This document shows positions 11,487 to 19,989 of a stretch of 64,000 nt of DNA, in pieces; positions within the stretch are counted from its first letter, which is position 1, and each line of letters opens with the position of its first letter. The DNA lies in contig CP139021.1 of NCBI GenBank assembly GCA_034044135.1, forward strand, positions 382,501 through 446,500. Direction: 5' to 3'. The notes below the pieces were generated by a model. It worked only from the letters and a program-made list of their open reading frames with translations, made no database searches and was not told the origin of the DNA. This DNA is from Flammeovirgaceae bacterium SG7u.111. Its GTDB lineage: Bacteria; Bacteroidota; Bacteroidia; Cytophagales; Flammeovirgaceae. Position numbers and translations under genes: made by a program.

Positions 11487-11513
11487 AGTCATTCCTGCGA
11501 ACGCTGGAATCGC
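11487..11513. repeat. REP-like short imperfect palindrome
   Basis: The sequence GAGTCATTCCTGCGAACGCTGGAATC has TTCC and GGAA arms around TGCGAACGCT. Closely similar units are frequent intergenic repeats in Bacteroidota. It lies in the 413-bp gap (11244-11656) between the activator gene and the helicase gene, where I see no gene: an apparent 113-codon frame over 11180-11521 begins inside the activator gene and has no homologue I recognise. Confidence 0.3.
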
Positions 11514-11616
11514 CTTCTTAGGCTCAGTCAAGTAAAAACTAGCGGAAAATTTCAATAGTTATTTCCCTCCCCACGTATTTTTTCCCTCCTAGCCCTTCAT
11601 TAACAAATTGTAATTT

Positions 11617-11624
11617 TATATTTG
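11617..11624 (+). promoter_or_regulatory. Candidate -7 box of the helicase gene
   Basis: TATATTTG matches the Bacteroidota -7 consensus TAnnTTTG exactly and lies 33 bp before the GTG start of the helicase gene. No TTTG is present 19-20 bp upstream, so only half of the promoter is supported. Such 8-mers also occur by chance in AT-rich DNA. Confidence 0.35.
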
Positions 11625-11656
11625 TTCAATGGCATTTTCGAACCTAAACGGCTACT

Positions 11657-14600
11657 GTGCAGCATACTCTTAAAATATATCAGAAACGGCTGACCAACTT
11701 GACGGCAAAAAACAGGGCATTGCTCTTGCTCAAATTGGCAAAGCGACAGTTTATCGACCTGCACGAGCTTGATTATTTGAGTGGAGACCCTTCTTTTCGG
11801 ATTATTGAGGACTTGATTGCCAGAAAGCCTAAAACGGTTCTTTGCGACACGGTCGATAGCCGAGACGAGCACACCAACCGAGCCAGCCAGCAATTGGGCA
11901 AAATAGCCCGAATGGACAAGTTTATTTTTGATGAGCAAGGTGCAAGGGATTTGTACGTAGGCTACCCGTTTGTGCAAGGCAGGATGATGGACGATACGCC
12001 TATTCGCTGTCCGCTGTTGTTTTTCCCAGTAAAATTATCGGCTGTCAATAACACATGGGAACTGGAACTGAGGCAAGATGTTGGAGTTTCTTTCAACAAA
12101 ACACTCTTGCTCGCTTATTCTCATTACAATGGTATTCAGTTTGAAGAAGCTTTTCTCGACCAAGATTTTTCCGAGTTCCCCACCGATAGCCTTGAGTTTC
12201 GCACCGAACTTTATGATTTCCTGAAAGCTTCCCCTTTTGAAATCAACTTTGGGCAAGAAACTTTTGAAGATACGCTGTTGCCTTTTTCCGAGTTCAATCG
12301 AAGCACTTTTTCGGAAGAAACCTCCACGGGCGAGCTGAAAATTATTCGGGAAGCGGTGTTGGGAATTTTCCCGCAAGCGGGTTCGTACCTCATGCCCGAC
12401 TACGAGTATTTGCTCAGCCGACCAACTACCCGAGAGCTGGAAAGTTTCTTTGGTTCAAGTGAAACGGAAGAGGATACCATGCACAGCACGGTGCTTTCCA
12501 AGGCGGAAAAAGAGGAGGAAATGATCACGCCCTACGCCCTGGATGCTTCCCAAGAAAAGGTGGTAAAAAGTGTGAAAGGTGGCAATTCTGTGGTGGTGCA
12601 AGGTCCTCCTGGCAGTGGTAAATCGCAGATGATCTGCAACATGATCATCGATTACATAGCGAGGGGGAAAAATGTGCTGGTGGTCTGCCAGAAGAAGGCA
12701 GCGCTTGATGTGGTGTATAAGCGCTTGGGCGAAAAGAACTTTGAGAATTTTGCCGCATTGGTGCACGATTTCAAAAATGATAGAAAAGAAATTTATGATA
12801 AAATAGCCAAGCAAATTGATGGGATTGAGGCGTTCCAGCGGGAAAACAATAGTTTGGATGCCATTTATTTGGAAAGGCGTTTCCTGAAACTGAGTAGGGA
12901 AATCGACCAAATTACCGAGGAACTTTCCGAGTTCAAAACTGCCCTTTATGATAACCAAGAATGCGGGCTGAGTGCCAAGGAATTGTACCTTTCCAGCAAA
13001 CTTTCTGACGATGCGCTTAACTTGAAAGAGGAATACCAGCATTTCCACTTTCGTGAACACGAGGATTTGCTCCGAAAATTCCGATCCTATTTCAAATATG
13101 CCAACTCGCTCGACAAGTCCTCGCATCCGTGGGCTAGCCGAGTTTCTTTCAAAGATTTTGGGATAGAGGACCTGCAAGAAGCCAAGAGGAATGTAGCGGA
13201 AGTGATTCCTTATTTTGAGAAAGTGTCGAGGGAAATTGCCGAGCAGTGGGGGTTCCATCCTTCGTACGACGAGTGCGAGTGGATTTTGGACAGGGAAGAA
13301 GCGTTTTACAAGTTTCTTGAGTTGTTGGGGGAGGAATCGGTGTTCAGGTATTTCAAAAATAGTTTGCCACACAGCGAAGCGGATTATTTGTGGCTTGCCA
13401 ACAAAAAGAAAAACTTGCTCAATGCCTATGGGGTAGAGGGGGTTGAATCAACTATTCCGAAAGAGAAGTTGGGCGAATGCCAAAAGATTTTGAAAGAGGC
13501 GCTTGAAGCTCATGAAGTTTGGTATCATCGGCTTAAGTGGAAATACTTTTCCAAAGAAAAAGCCTTTGTAGATGAGCTGATAGCCAAAAATGGGCTGGAA
13601 AACGAGGAAGAACCGCTAATGATGCTTTTGCAAAAGTTGGACAACAGGCTAAATCTAGAGCATCATCTTACCATCCTTTCCAAGTCCCCGTTTATTACCG
13701 AGCAACCCAATAGTTACGATCCTGAAGTGTTGCGTGACTGGCTCGACTTGCACCTGAAAGCCCTCGATGCCAAAAATATTTATGAGAAGCTTCGGAATAT
13801 CATAAAGTACATAAAGCTGGATGATCTGAGCTACGACGAGCTGAGCAAAAAAGTAACAAGCTTGCTCCAAACGCTTCAAGATATTCCCGCCAAAAGTGCA
13901 GTTTGGAAAAAGTACCTTACGACCAAGCAAATCAAAAGTTTGCTCGATAAAAATGTACTTCCCGAAACACTGGAAAAATCGCTCGACAAAGACTTCGATT
14001 CCCTTTGCGAGTTTGACAGGCTAAAAGATACGTTTATGCCCCACGAGCTAGTGGTCGCCAAAAAAGTGAAGGAAAAAGTGGAGAAGGTTCCTGAAGTGGA
14101 GGAAGGAATTTACCTGATAGATAACAGCATTCGCTTGGCTTGGCTCAACCATTTGGAATCGAAATATCCAGTGCTTCGCATTGTTTCATCGCTCAAGCTC
14201 AGCGATATGGAAAGCCATTTGCAAGAAGCAATGAGCGAAAAAAGGAATATTAGCAGGGAAATAGCTCTGATAAAGTTGCGGGAGCGGACTTACCAAGAGG
14301 TGGAGTTCAACCGTCTCAAAAACATGGTCACCTACCGTGATCTTAAGCATCAGGTAAATAAAAAACGCAGCATCTGGCCTCTCAGAAAGTTGATTTCCAA
14401 CTTCTCTCATGAGCTGCTCAACCTTGTGCCTTGTTGGATGGCTTCACCCGAGTCTGTTTCTACCATTTTCCCAATGGAAGAGTTTTTTGACCTGGTCATT
14501 TTTGATGAAGCGTCTCAGTGTTTTGCAGAGAAGGGGATTCCTGCTATGTACCGTGGCAAGCAAGTGGTGATTGCGGGAGATAGCCAGCAGCTCGCCCCGT

Positions 14601-15655
14601 TCGATTTGTACCAACCTAGATGGGAAGAAGACATGGAAGGGGAAACTGCCCTAGAGGTAGATTCGCTGCTCGACCTTGGCGCACATTATCTGCAAGAAAT
14701 TCCCCTCACGGGGCACTATCGTAGTAAATCACTCGATCTCATTGGTTTCTCTAACCGACACTTCTACGATAATCGCTTGCAGCTTATTCCGGACTTCCAA
14801 AACTTTGTGGGAAGCGGGCCTGCCATTTCGTACCTAAAAGTAGATGGGGTTTGGGAGAAAAACCAAAACTACTTAGAAGCGCAGGAAGTGGTCAGATTGG
14901 TTGAAAAACTGATAGGAGAGGGAAAAGACGATATTGGTATCATTACCTTCAACTTCAAGCAACAAGACCTTATTTTGGACTTGTTGGAAGAAAGTGGCAT
15001 TGCTATTCCTCCTCGCTTATTCGTGAAAAACATTGAAAACGTGCAGGGAGATGAGCGGGATATCATCATCTTTTCCATTGCTTACGCCCCTTCGCCTTCT
15101 GGCGTAATGCGGGTGCAGTTTGGTAGCCTGAGCCAAGCCAAGGGGGAAAACCGGTTGAATGTTGCCGTTACGAGGGCTCGCTCTGCGGTGTATGTGGTAA
15201 GCAGTATTTTGCCCCACCAGCTCAGAGTGGAAGAGACCAAAAACCAAGGACCTAAGCTGCTCCAGCAGTATTTGCAATATGCACTGGAAGTGTCGGAAGG
15301 AAATTTCAAGCCCAATTTGCCAGCTTTGCCTCTCACCAACTCTACTCAGTACCTCAAAGATAAAGTGAAGGAGGAAATGGATGGGAAGCTGGAGATGGAT
15401 GAGTTTTTGCCTTTTTCTGATCTTACCTTCAAAAAAGAGACGTGGGAAGGGTTGGTGCTTACCGATGATAACCAGTATTTCCAAGGGATTTCTCCCAAAG
15501 AAGCACATGCTTATGCTCCCGTTTTGCTGAAAGAAAAAGGGTGGAGGTTTCGTCGTTTTTACAGTCGCCAGTTCTGGATAGACCCGGCAGGTTTCAAAGA
15601 AGCCCTGTTCAAATTTACCCAGCTTCCGATGAACGAAGGAGCTGCGGAGGAGTAA
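11657..15655 (+). CDS. Large superfamily 1 DNA/RNA helicase with a Vsr-like C-terminal tail
   Basis: A 1332-residue protein. The ATPase has Walker A GPPGSGKS (residues 316-323) preceded by the Q-motif-like TPYALDASQ, a Walker B DEAS at 950-953 (VIFDEASQCFAE), motif III GDSQQLAP, and late motifs QGDERDIIIFS and NVAVTRARS. These are the UPF1/SMUBP-2 class of SF1B helicases. About 600 residues separate motifs Ia and II and hold a long, partly coiled-coil insertion. The last 60 residues (LLKEKGWRFRRFYSRQFWIDP) resemble the end of Vsr-like endonuclease domains attached to DUF4011/DUF3320 helicases, but the catalytic part of such a nuclease is not evident. The start is GTG 11657, because TAA lies in frame at 11645. 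It appears to be a single-gene unit. A role in defence or repair is possible but not shown. Confidence 0.88.
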   Translation: MQHTLKIYQKRLTNLTAKNRALLLLKLAKRQFIDLHELDYLSGDPSFRIIEDLIARKPKTVLCDTVDSRDEHTNRASQQLGKIARMDKFIFDEQGARDLYVGYPFVQGRMMDDTPIRCPLLFFPVKLSAVNNTWELELRQDVGVSFNKTLLLAYSHYNGIQFEEAFLDQDFSEFPTDSLEFRTELYDFLKASPFEINFGQETFEDTLLPFSEFNRSTFSEETSTGELKIIREAVLGIFPQAGSYLMPDYEYLLSRPTTRELESFFGSSETEEDTMHSTVLSKAEKEEEMITPYALDASQEKVVKSVKGGNSVVVQGPPGSGKSQMICNMIIDYIARGKNVLVVCQKKAALDVVYKRLGEKNFENFAALVHDFKNDRKEIYDKIAKQIDGIEAFQRENNSLDAIYLERRFLKLSREIDQITEELSEFKTALYDNQECGLSAKELYLSSKLSDDALNLKEEYQHFHFREHEDLLRKFRSYFKYANSLDKSSHPWASRVSFKDFGIEDLQEAKRNVAEVIPYFEKVSREIAEQWGFHPSYDECEWILDREEAFYKFLELLGEESVFRYFKNSLPHSEADYLWLANKKKNLLNAYGVEGVESTIPKEKLGECQKILKEALEAHEVWYHRLKWKYFSKEKAFVDELIAKNGLENEEEPLMMLLQKLDNRLNLEHHLTILSKSPFITEQPNSYDPEVLRDWLDLHLKALDAKNIYEKLRNIIKYIKLDDLSYDELSKKVTSLLQTLQDIPAKSAVWKKYLTTKQIKSLLDKNVLPETLEKSLDKDFDSLCEFDRLKDTFMPHELVVAKKVKEKVEKVPEVEEGIYLIDNSIRLAWLNHLESKYPVLRIVSSLKLSDMESHLQEAMSEKRNISREIALIKLRERTYQEVEFNRLKNMVTYRDLKHQVNKKRSIWPLRKLISNFSHELLNLVPCWMASPESVSTIFPMEEFFDLVIFDEASQCFAEKGIPAMYRGKQVVIAGDSQQLAPFDLYQPRWEEDMEGETALEVDSLLDLGAHYLQEIPLTGHYRSKSLDLIGFSNRHFYDNRLQLIPDFQNFVGSGPAISYLKVDGVWEKNQNYLEAQEVVRLVEKLIGEGKDDIGIITFNFKQQDLILDLLEESGIAIPPRLFVKNIENVQGDERDIIIFSIAYAPSPSGVMRVQFGSLSQAKGENRLNVAVTRARSAVYVVSSILPHQLRVEETKNQGPKLLQQYLQYALEVSEGNFKPNLPALPLTNSTQYLKDKVKEEMDGKLEMDEFLPFSDLTFKKETWEGLVLTDDNQYFQGISPKEAHAYAPVLLKEKGWRFRRFYSRQFWIDPAGFKEALFKFTQLPMNEGAAEE

Positions 15656-15673
15656 GGTTTTTAGTCACTAACT

Positions 15674-15821
15674 GAACTGACAATTGAACTTGGGGTCAAT
15701 TCAAGCGAGACGCTTGAATGCATGTTTCGGCACGACAATTCCATTGTGGATCAGACGCTCGCACCAGGTTTTTTCTTTTTATTGAGAAAATATTTTTGAC
15801 CCCAAGTTAGCGTGTCAGTTC
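15674..15821. mobile_element. MITE- or REP-like element with 26-bp terminal inverted repeats
   Basis: The arms at 15674-15699 (GAACTGACAATTGAACTTGG...) and 15796-15821 are inverted copies matching at 22 of 26 positions; the four mismatches are consecutive. Just inside the left arm is a perfect 9-bp hairpin, ATTCAAGCG, loop AGA, CGCTTGAAT (15699-15719). The element is 148 bp, codes for nothing, and fills the gap between the convergent helicase and symporter genes. Its structure suggests a non-autonomous element mobilised in trans, for instance by a REP-associated tyrosine transposase, but no transposase is in the window. It could also serve as a two-way terminator. Confidence 0.65.
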
Positions 15822-15844
15822 AACTAGCAACCAGAAACTCTCCC

Positions 15845-17236
15845 TTACCTCACCAACTCCTTCTCTTTCATCCTCTTGATATAATCCTTGGTAGCGGCTA
15901 CTACTTTTGGAGAAAGCAGTACTGCCGAGGTTACCGTTGGGACTACCATAATGGCGTACATTCCATCAATCAGACCAATAACCGCTGGAAGTGAAGCCGT
16001 AGCTCCAAAAACGATGGTACTCACGTAGAAGTAATTGTAGTATTTCTGGTACTTCGCACCAAATAGGAAGCCTGTACATTTTGTGCCGTAATAAGAGTAG
16101 GAAAATAGGGTAGAAAAGGCAAATACCAATACACAGAGCACTAAGATATAAGCGCCTACACCAGGCATAGAATCGTTGAAAGCTTGTGCTGTGAGTGAAA
16201 TTCCATTGTCGCTTCCAGTTGTCCACACGCCAGAGACTAGAATGGCGAGAGCTGTCATTGTACAAACAACCAAAGTATCGATTGCGGGTTCGAGCATCGC
16301 TACCAACCCTTCTCTAATAGGCTCATTAGTTTGGGCTGCGCCGTGCATCATGGGTGAAGTTCCCAAGCCCGCTTCGTTAGAGAAAGCAGCTCTTCTAGCA
16401 CCAGCTACCATTACCGCACCTATAGAACCACCTACTACGGCATTTCCTGTAAAGGCATCTTCAAAAATTAAGAGGAAAGAGGCTGGCACACTTTCTATAT
16501 TGACGATGAGGATATACACCACTACTGCAACATACAAAACGACCATTACAGGTACCATTTTACCCGCTACATTTCCTATTCGCTTTATCCCTCCAAAAAT
16601 GACGGTTGAAACGATAAGCACCGTGATAATTCCTGTAGCCAAATCGGTGTTGAACGAGGAAGTTTCACCTACCCAGCCGTTAGGCCTTAAGATTACATCC
16701 CGTATTATTTGCGTAAGCTGATTGGCCTGAAAAATAGGTAAACACCCAAATAAACAGGCGACGCAAAACATGATTGCTAAGGGTTTCCACTTTTTTCCCA
16801 ATCCTTCGGTGATGACGTACATAGGGCCGCCTTGCACATCGCCCGCCGAATCTTTTCCTCGGTACATCACCGCAAGCGAAGAGGTAAAAAATTTGGTGGT
16901 CATCCCTAAAAAAGCACTCACCCACATCCAAAAGAGTGCGCCAGGTCCGCCCATGGTAATGGCTACCGCTACCCCTGAAATATTACCCATACCCACCGTG
17001 GCGGCAATGGCACTGGAGAGTGCTTGGTATTGATTAATCTCGCCAGGAGCATCAGGATCATCATATTTCCCTCTAAGTACATCTATAGCATGGAAAAAAT
17101 ATCGGTAGGGTAGCAGCCTTGAAAAAAGTGTGAAAAATAACCCTCCTCCAAGGAGAATTATCAATAAGGGCATGCCCCATGCGTAGTTGCCAAACGCTAC
17201 TAATGCTGTTTCTAAATAATTGCCTATTTCAGTCAT
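15845..17236 (-). CDS. Alanine/glycine:cation symporter (AgcS family)
   Basis: A 463-residue inner-membrane transporter with about 11 helices. It shows the AgcS signature: GNISGVAVAITMGGPGALFWMW near residues 83-104, GGPMYVITEGLG shortly after, and AAFSNEAGLGTSPMMH in the second half. The family imports alanine or glycine with Na+ or H+. The length is normal and there is no visible defect. The gene stands alone: convergent with the helicase gene and divergent from the PagL-like gene across about 280 bp without other features. Confidence 0.95.
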   Translation of the reverse strand: MTEIGNYLETALVAFGNYAWGMPLLIILLGGGLFFTLFSRLLPYRYFFHAIDVLRGKYDDPDAPGEINQYQALSSAIAATVGMGNISGVAVAITMGGPGALFWMWVSAFLGMTTKFFTSSLAVMYRGKDSAGDVQGGPMYVITEGLGKKWKPLAIMFCVACLFGCLPIFQANQLTQIIRDVILRPNGWVGETSSFNTDLATGIITVLIVSTVIFGGIKRIGNVAGKMVPVMVVLYVAVVVYILIVNIESVPASFLLIFEDAFTGNAVVGGSIGAVMVAGARRAAFSNEAGLGTSPMMHGAAQTNEPIREGLVAMLEPAIDTLVVCTMTALAILVSGVWTTGSDNGISLTAQAFNDSMPGVGAYILVLCVLVFAFSTLFSYSYYGTKCTGFLFGAKYQKYYNYFYVSTIVFGATASLPAVIGLIDGMYAIMVVPTVTSAVLLSPKVVAATKDYIKRMKEKELVR

Positions 17237-17514
17237 ATAATGTGATTGTTTTCTAAGAAGTTTCTGCTTTTTCTTCGTCAGGTTGCCTAGCCGCGCATGT
17301 ATGGAAAATTGCCTAACATTAACTGTGAATGTATTGCTTGGATTGGAAGGGTGAAGGAGTTTGGCGGGTTAACTGCCTGTAATTAATGATGAAGATATGT
17401 GCTAAAATAAAGAATTATACTTAGTTCAAAATTCCTTTGAAGTTTTTTTATTTGCCCACCATCGAAATGTTCCCCATATTCGAGCCGTTTTTGAGGAGAA
17501 TTTCCAAGAAAAAT

Positions 17515-18609
17515 ATGAAACTAAGATATCCAATCAGTTTATTGTTTTTTGCCTTGCTTCACCGTTTTGCATTGGCACAAACCCAGCAACAGCCTTTGGA
17601 ATATGGCTTTACGCCAACCTATGGGGCGGTTTTTCGCTATCAGCCCGATGAGCCAAAAGTCCAAAATAATAATGCTTACGGCTTTGAATTGTACACTGCC
17701 AAGGTAACTACAGGGAAAAAATATTGGGAGAAAATTTACAATTACCCCAAAGTAGGCTTTCGCCTTTCCTACTTCGATTACCAAAGAGAGGAGTTGGACA
17801 AGGTGATCTCCTTTGCTCCCTATTTGGATTTCACTCCATTTAAAATCAAACGGAATTTTCGAATAATTGTAGGAATGGGAGCGTCTTACTCACCTACAAT
17901 TTACGATCCGGTGGACAACCCAACGAATGTGGCGATAAGTAGCCATATTAGTTTTGTGGGAGAACTTGATCTCCAATATGATTTTTGGTTAGCTGAAAAG
18001 TGGCAGCTTACGGCAAAGGCAGGCTTTCGGCACCATTCCAATGGGCGGGTGAAAACTCCGAATAACGGGATTAATTATTTGGTTTTTGGCCCTGGGATTC
18101 GTTATGTTCCGAGTAAAAAGCCGATCTTGAATAGAGAAGTTGAGCCTCAGGAGTTTGATAAGAAAATCCATTTTAATCTACTTGTTTCTGGGGCTATTCG
18201 CCAGGTTCGCCCTGAGGAAGACGGCTCGCACAAGGTTGGGGTCGTTTCTGCCTATATAAACAAACAAGTCGGTCGGGTGAGTAACTTGGTTTTGGGATTT
18301 GACGGGTATTTTTTTGAGGAAAAAGGAGTGATAGAAGAGCTAGAGTTTACGAATATGCCTTACGATGAAAATGACATTGATACTCGCCAATTCGGGATTT
18401 CCTTTGGTCATGAACTACTGGTAGGCGACCTTTCCTTGGCGGTGATTGCTGGGTATCATTTGCATTTGCCCTACAACTTTGAGGGCAAATTCTACCAACG
18501 AGTAGGCTTAAGGTACTACCTCTCCGACCACATTTTCATCAATGGGACCATCAAAGCCTATGTCCGCAAAGCCGATATGTTGGATCTGGGGGTTGGGTTT
18601 AGGATCTAA
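17515..18609 (+). CDS. PagL-like lipid A deacylase (acyloxyacyl hydrolase family)
   Basis: A 364-residue outer-membrane protein. ATG 17515 is chosen because it starts a normal signal peptide (KLRYPISLLFFALLHRFALAQ); the frame is open further upstream to 17437. The mature protein is rich in amphipathic strands and carries RHHSNGR near residue 186, which matches the HxSN active-site motif of PagL, followed by NNGINYLVFGPGIRY. PagL removes the 3-O acyl chain of lipid A in the outer membrane. The protein is about twice the size of PagL; the second half (about 200-364) is strand-rich and may be a larger barrel. Its stop overlaps the convergent eboF-like gene by 4 bp. Confidence 0.72.
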   Translation: MKLRYPISLLFFALLHRFALAQTQQQPLEYGFTPTYGAVFRYQPDEPKVQNNNAYGFELYTAKVTTGKKYWEKIYNYPKVGFRLSYFDYQREELDKVISFAPYLDFTPFKIKRNFRIIVGMGASYSPTIYDPVDNPTNVAISSHISFVGELDLQYDFWLAEKWQLTAKAGFRHHSNGRVKTPNNGINYLVFGPGIRYVPSKKPILNREVEPQEFDKKIHFNLLVSGAIRQVRPEEDGSHKVGVVSAYINKQVGRVSNLVLGFDGYFFEEKGVIEELEFTNMPYDENDIDTRQFGISFGHELLVGDLSLAVIAGYHLHLPYNFEGKFYQRVGLRYYLSDHIFINGTIKAYVRKADMLDLGVGFRI

Positions 18610-19985
18610 GCCTCCCCAAACACATGCCCCAAAATCAGGTCGGCTACCTCTACTGCTTCGTAATTCTCTTTCCCCAAAGCTCCTTTTTTAGAAGAATAGA
18701 AAATGGGATGATGGGCTATATCTTCAGTCAGCCTTCCGTGCGAGCCTTTTACCAAACTTGCGTCTAGGGGAATGATGTCGAGCAATTGCCTAAAACCAAG
18801 CTTTTTCTTTACCAGCTTGTAACCAATGAGCGGCATGGGCATTTTTATCTTTGGGTCGATGAACATTTCCACGGGGTCGTACCCAGGCTTTCTATGGATA
18901 TCTACTGTTCGGGCAAAGTCTGGCGCTTTGTCATCGTCTAGCCAATAATAGTAGGTGAACCAAGAATCTTTATCGGCAACCGCAACCAGTTCGCCCGCCC
19001 GTTCATGGGCTATGTGGTGTTGCTTTTTTCCCTCTTCATCCAACACCAGCTCAATTCCTTCCATGTTTTCTAGTAGGGATTTTACTTTGTCTTTTACCGA
19101 AAGGTCATTTATATAAATATGAGCCAGTTGGTGGTCGGCGAGGGCAAAAGCTTTGCTTGCCCCGGCATCAAACACTTCCAAGCCCATTTCATCTCGCACG
19201 GCAATAAGCCCATTTTCTCTTAGCAACCTATTGATATGAATGGGTTGGTTCACATCGGTAATCCCATATTCTGAAAGGAAAATCACTTCCGCACCTTTAT
19301 TTTCATAATAAGAAACCAAGTCGGCGCACACCTTGTCTATTTCGTTCAAATCCTTAGAAATGATGTCAAAATTCAGTCCGTGCCTTTGGAGATTATAATC
19401 AAGGTGGGGGAGGTAAATCAAGGTCAAGGTCGGGTCATGCCATTCATCTACCTTTATGGAAGCATCGGCTATCCATCGGCTGGATTTGATGCTGGTGTTT
19501 GGCCCCCAAAAGTTGAAGAGGGGAAATTGCCCAAGCTCTTTTTGTAGCCGTTGGCGCAAGGCTTCGGGCTGTGCATACACATCGGGGAGTTTGCGCCCAT
19601 CGGCAGGGTACATGGGGCGGGGAGTCACCGAAAAATCGACAGAAGAATACATGTTGTACCACCAAAACATGTTGGAACAGGTGAAGTTGGGGTCTTTCTT
19701 TTTTGCCATATCCCACACCTTTTCGCCCTGTACCAGCTTGTTCGATTGCCGCCAAAGCTTCACTTCGCATTCCTCACGGAAATACCAACCATTGGCTACT
19801 ACCCCATGTTCGGTGGGCCACTTTCCTGTAAGGTAGGTGGTTTGTGCAGAGCAAGTCACTGCAGGCAGTACAGGTTCAACGGTAGCTTTTTCCTTTCCCT
19901 CCCTCCATTTTTGCAGAAAAGGAGTGTGTTTCCCTATAAGGGCACTCGTCAGCCCAACCACATTTATGACAACAGTTTTTTGCAT
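18606..19985 (-). CDS. eboF: EboF-like alkaline phosphatase-superfamily phosphodiesterase
   Basis: A 459-residue protein of the nucleotide pyrophosphatase/phosphodiesterase branch of the alkaline phosphatase superfamily. Metal-ligand and nucleophile candidates include the N-terminal VVINVVGL, Thr in VTCSAQTTYLTGKWPTEHG (about 44-61), LPHLDYNLQRHG near 193, SEYGITDV near 237 and KGSHGRL near 420. The first aspartate usual in these enzymes is replaced by Asn or Gly in INVVGL, so metal binding may differ. The gene follows eboE by 4 bp on the same strand. Ebo proteins are linked to moving prenylated or lipid-like metabolites to the periplasm; the substrate here is unknown. The name rests on the eboE neighbour and overall resemblance. 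Confidence 0.75.
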   Translation of the reverse strand: MQKTVVINVVGLTSALIGKHTPFLQKWREGKEKATVEPVLPAVTCSAQTTYLTGKWPTEHGVVANGWYFREECEVKLWRQSNKLVQGEKVWDMAKKKDPNFTCSNMFWWYNMYSSVDFSVTPRPMYPADGRKLPDVYAQPEALRQRLQKELGQFPLFNFWGPNTSIKSSRWIADASIKVDEWHDPTLTLIYLPHLDYNLQRHGLNFDIISKDLNEIDKVCADLVSYYENKGAEVIFLSEYGITDVNQPIHINRLLRENGLIAVRDEMGLEVFDAGASKAFALADHQLAHIYINDLSVKDKVKSLLENMEGIELVLDEEGKKQHHIAHERAGELVAVADKDSWFTYYYWLDDDKAPDFARTVDIHRKPGYDPVEMFIDPKIKMPMPLIGYKLVKKKLGFRQLLDIIPLDASLVKGSHGRLTEDIAHHPIFYSSKKGALGKENYEAVEVADLILGHVFGEA

Positions 19986-19989
19986 TTAC

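Noticed and set aside
11180-11521. Plus-strand frame of 113 codons in the gap before the helicase
   Set aside because: It begins inside the sigma-54 activator gene, has low-complexity composition and crosses a REP-like palindrome; no domain seen.
12455-13372. Minus-strand frame of 305 codons
   Set aside because: It lies fully inside the helicase gene, in antisense; its length comes from the base composition of that gene.
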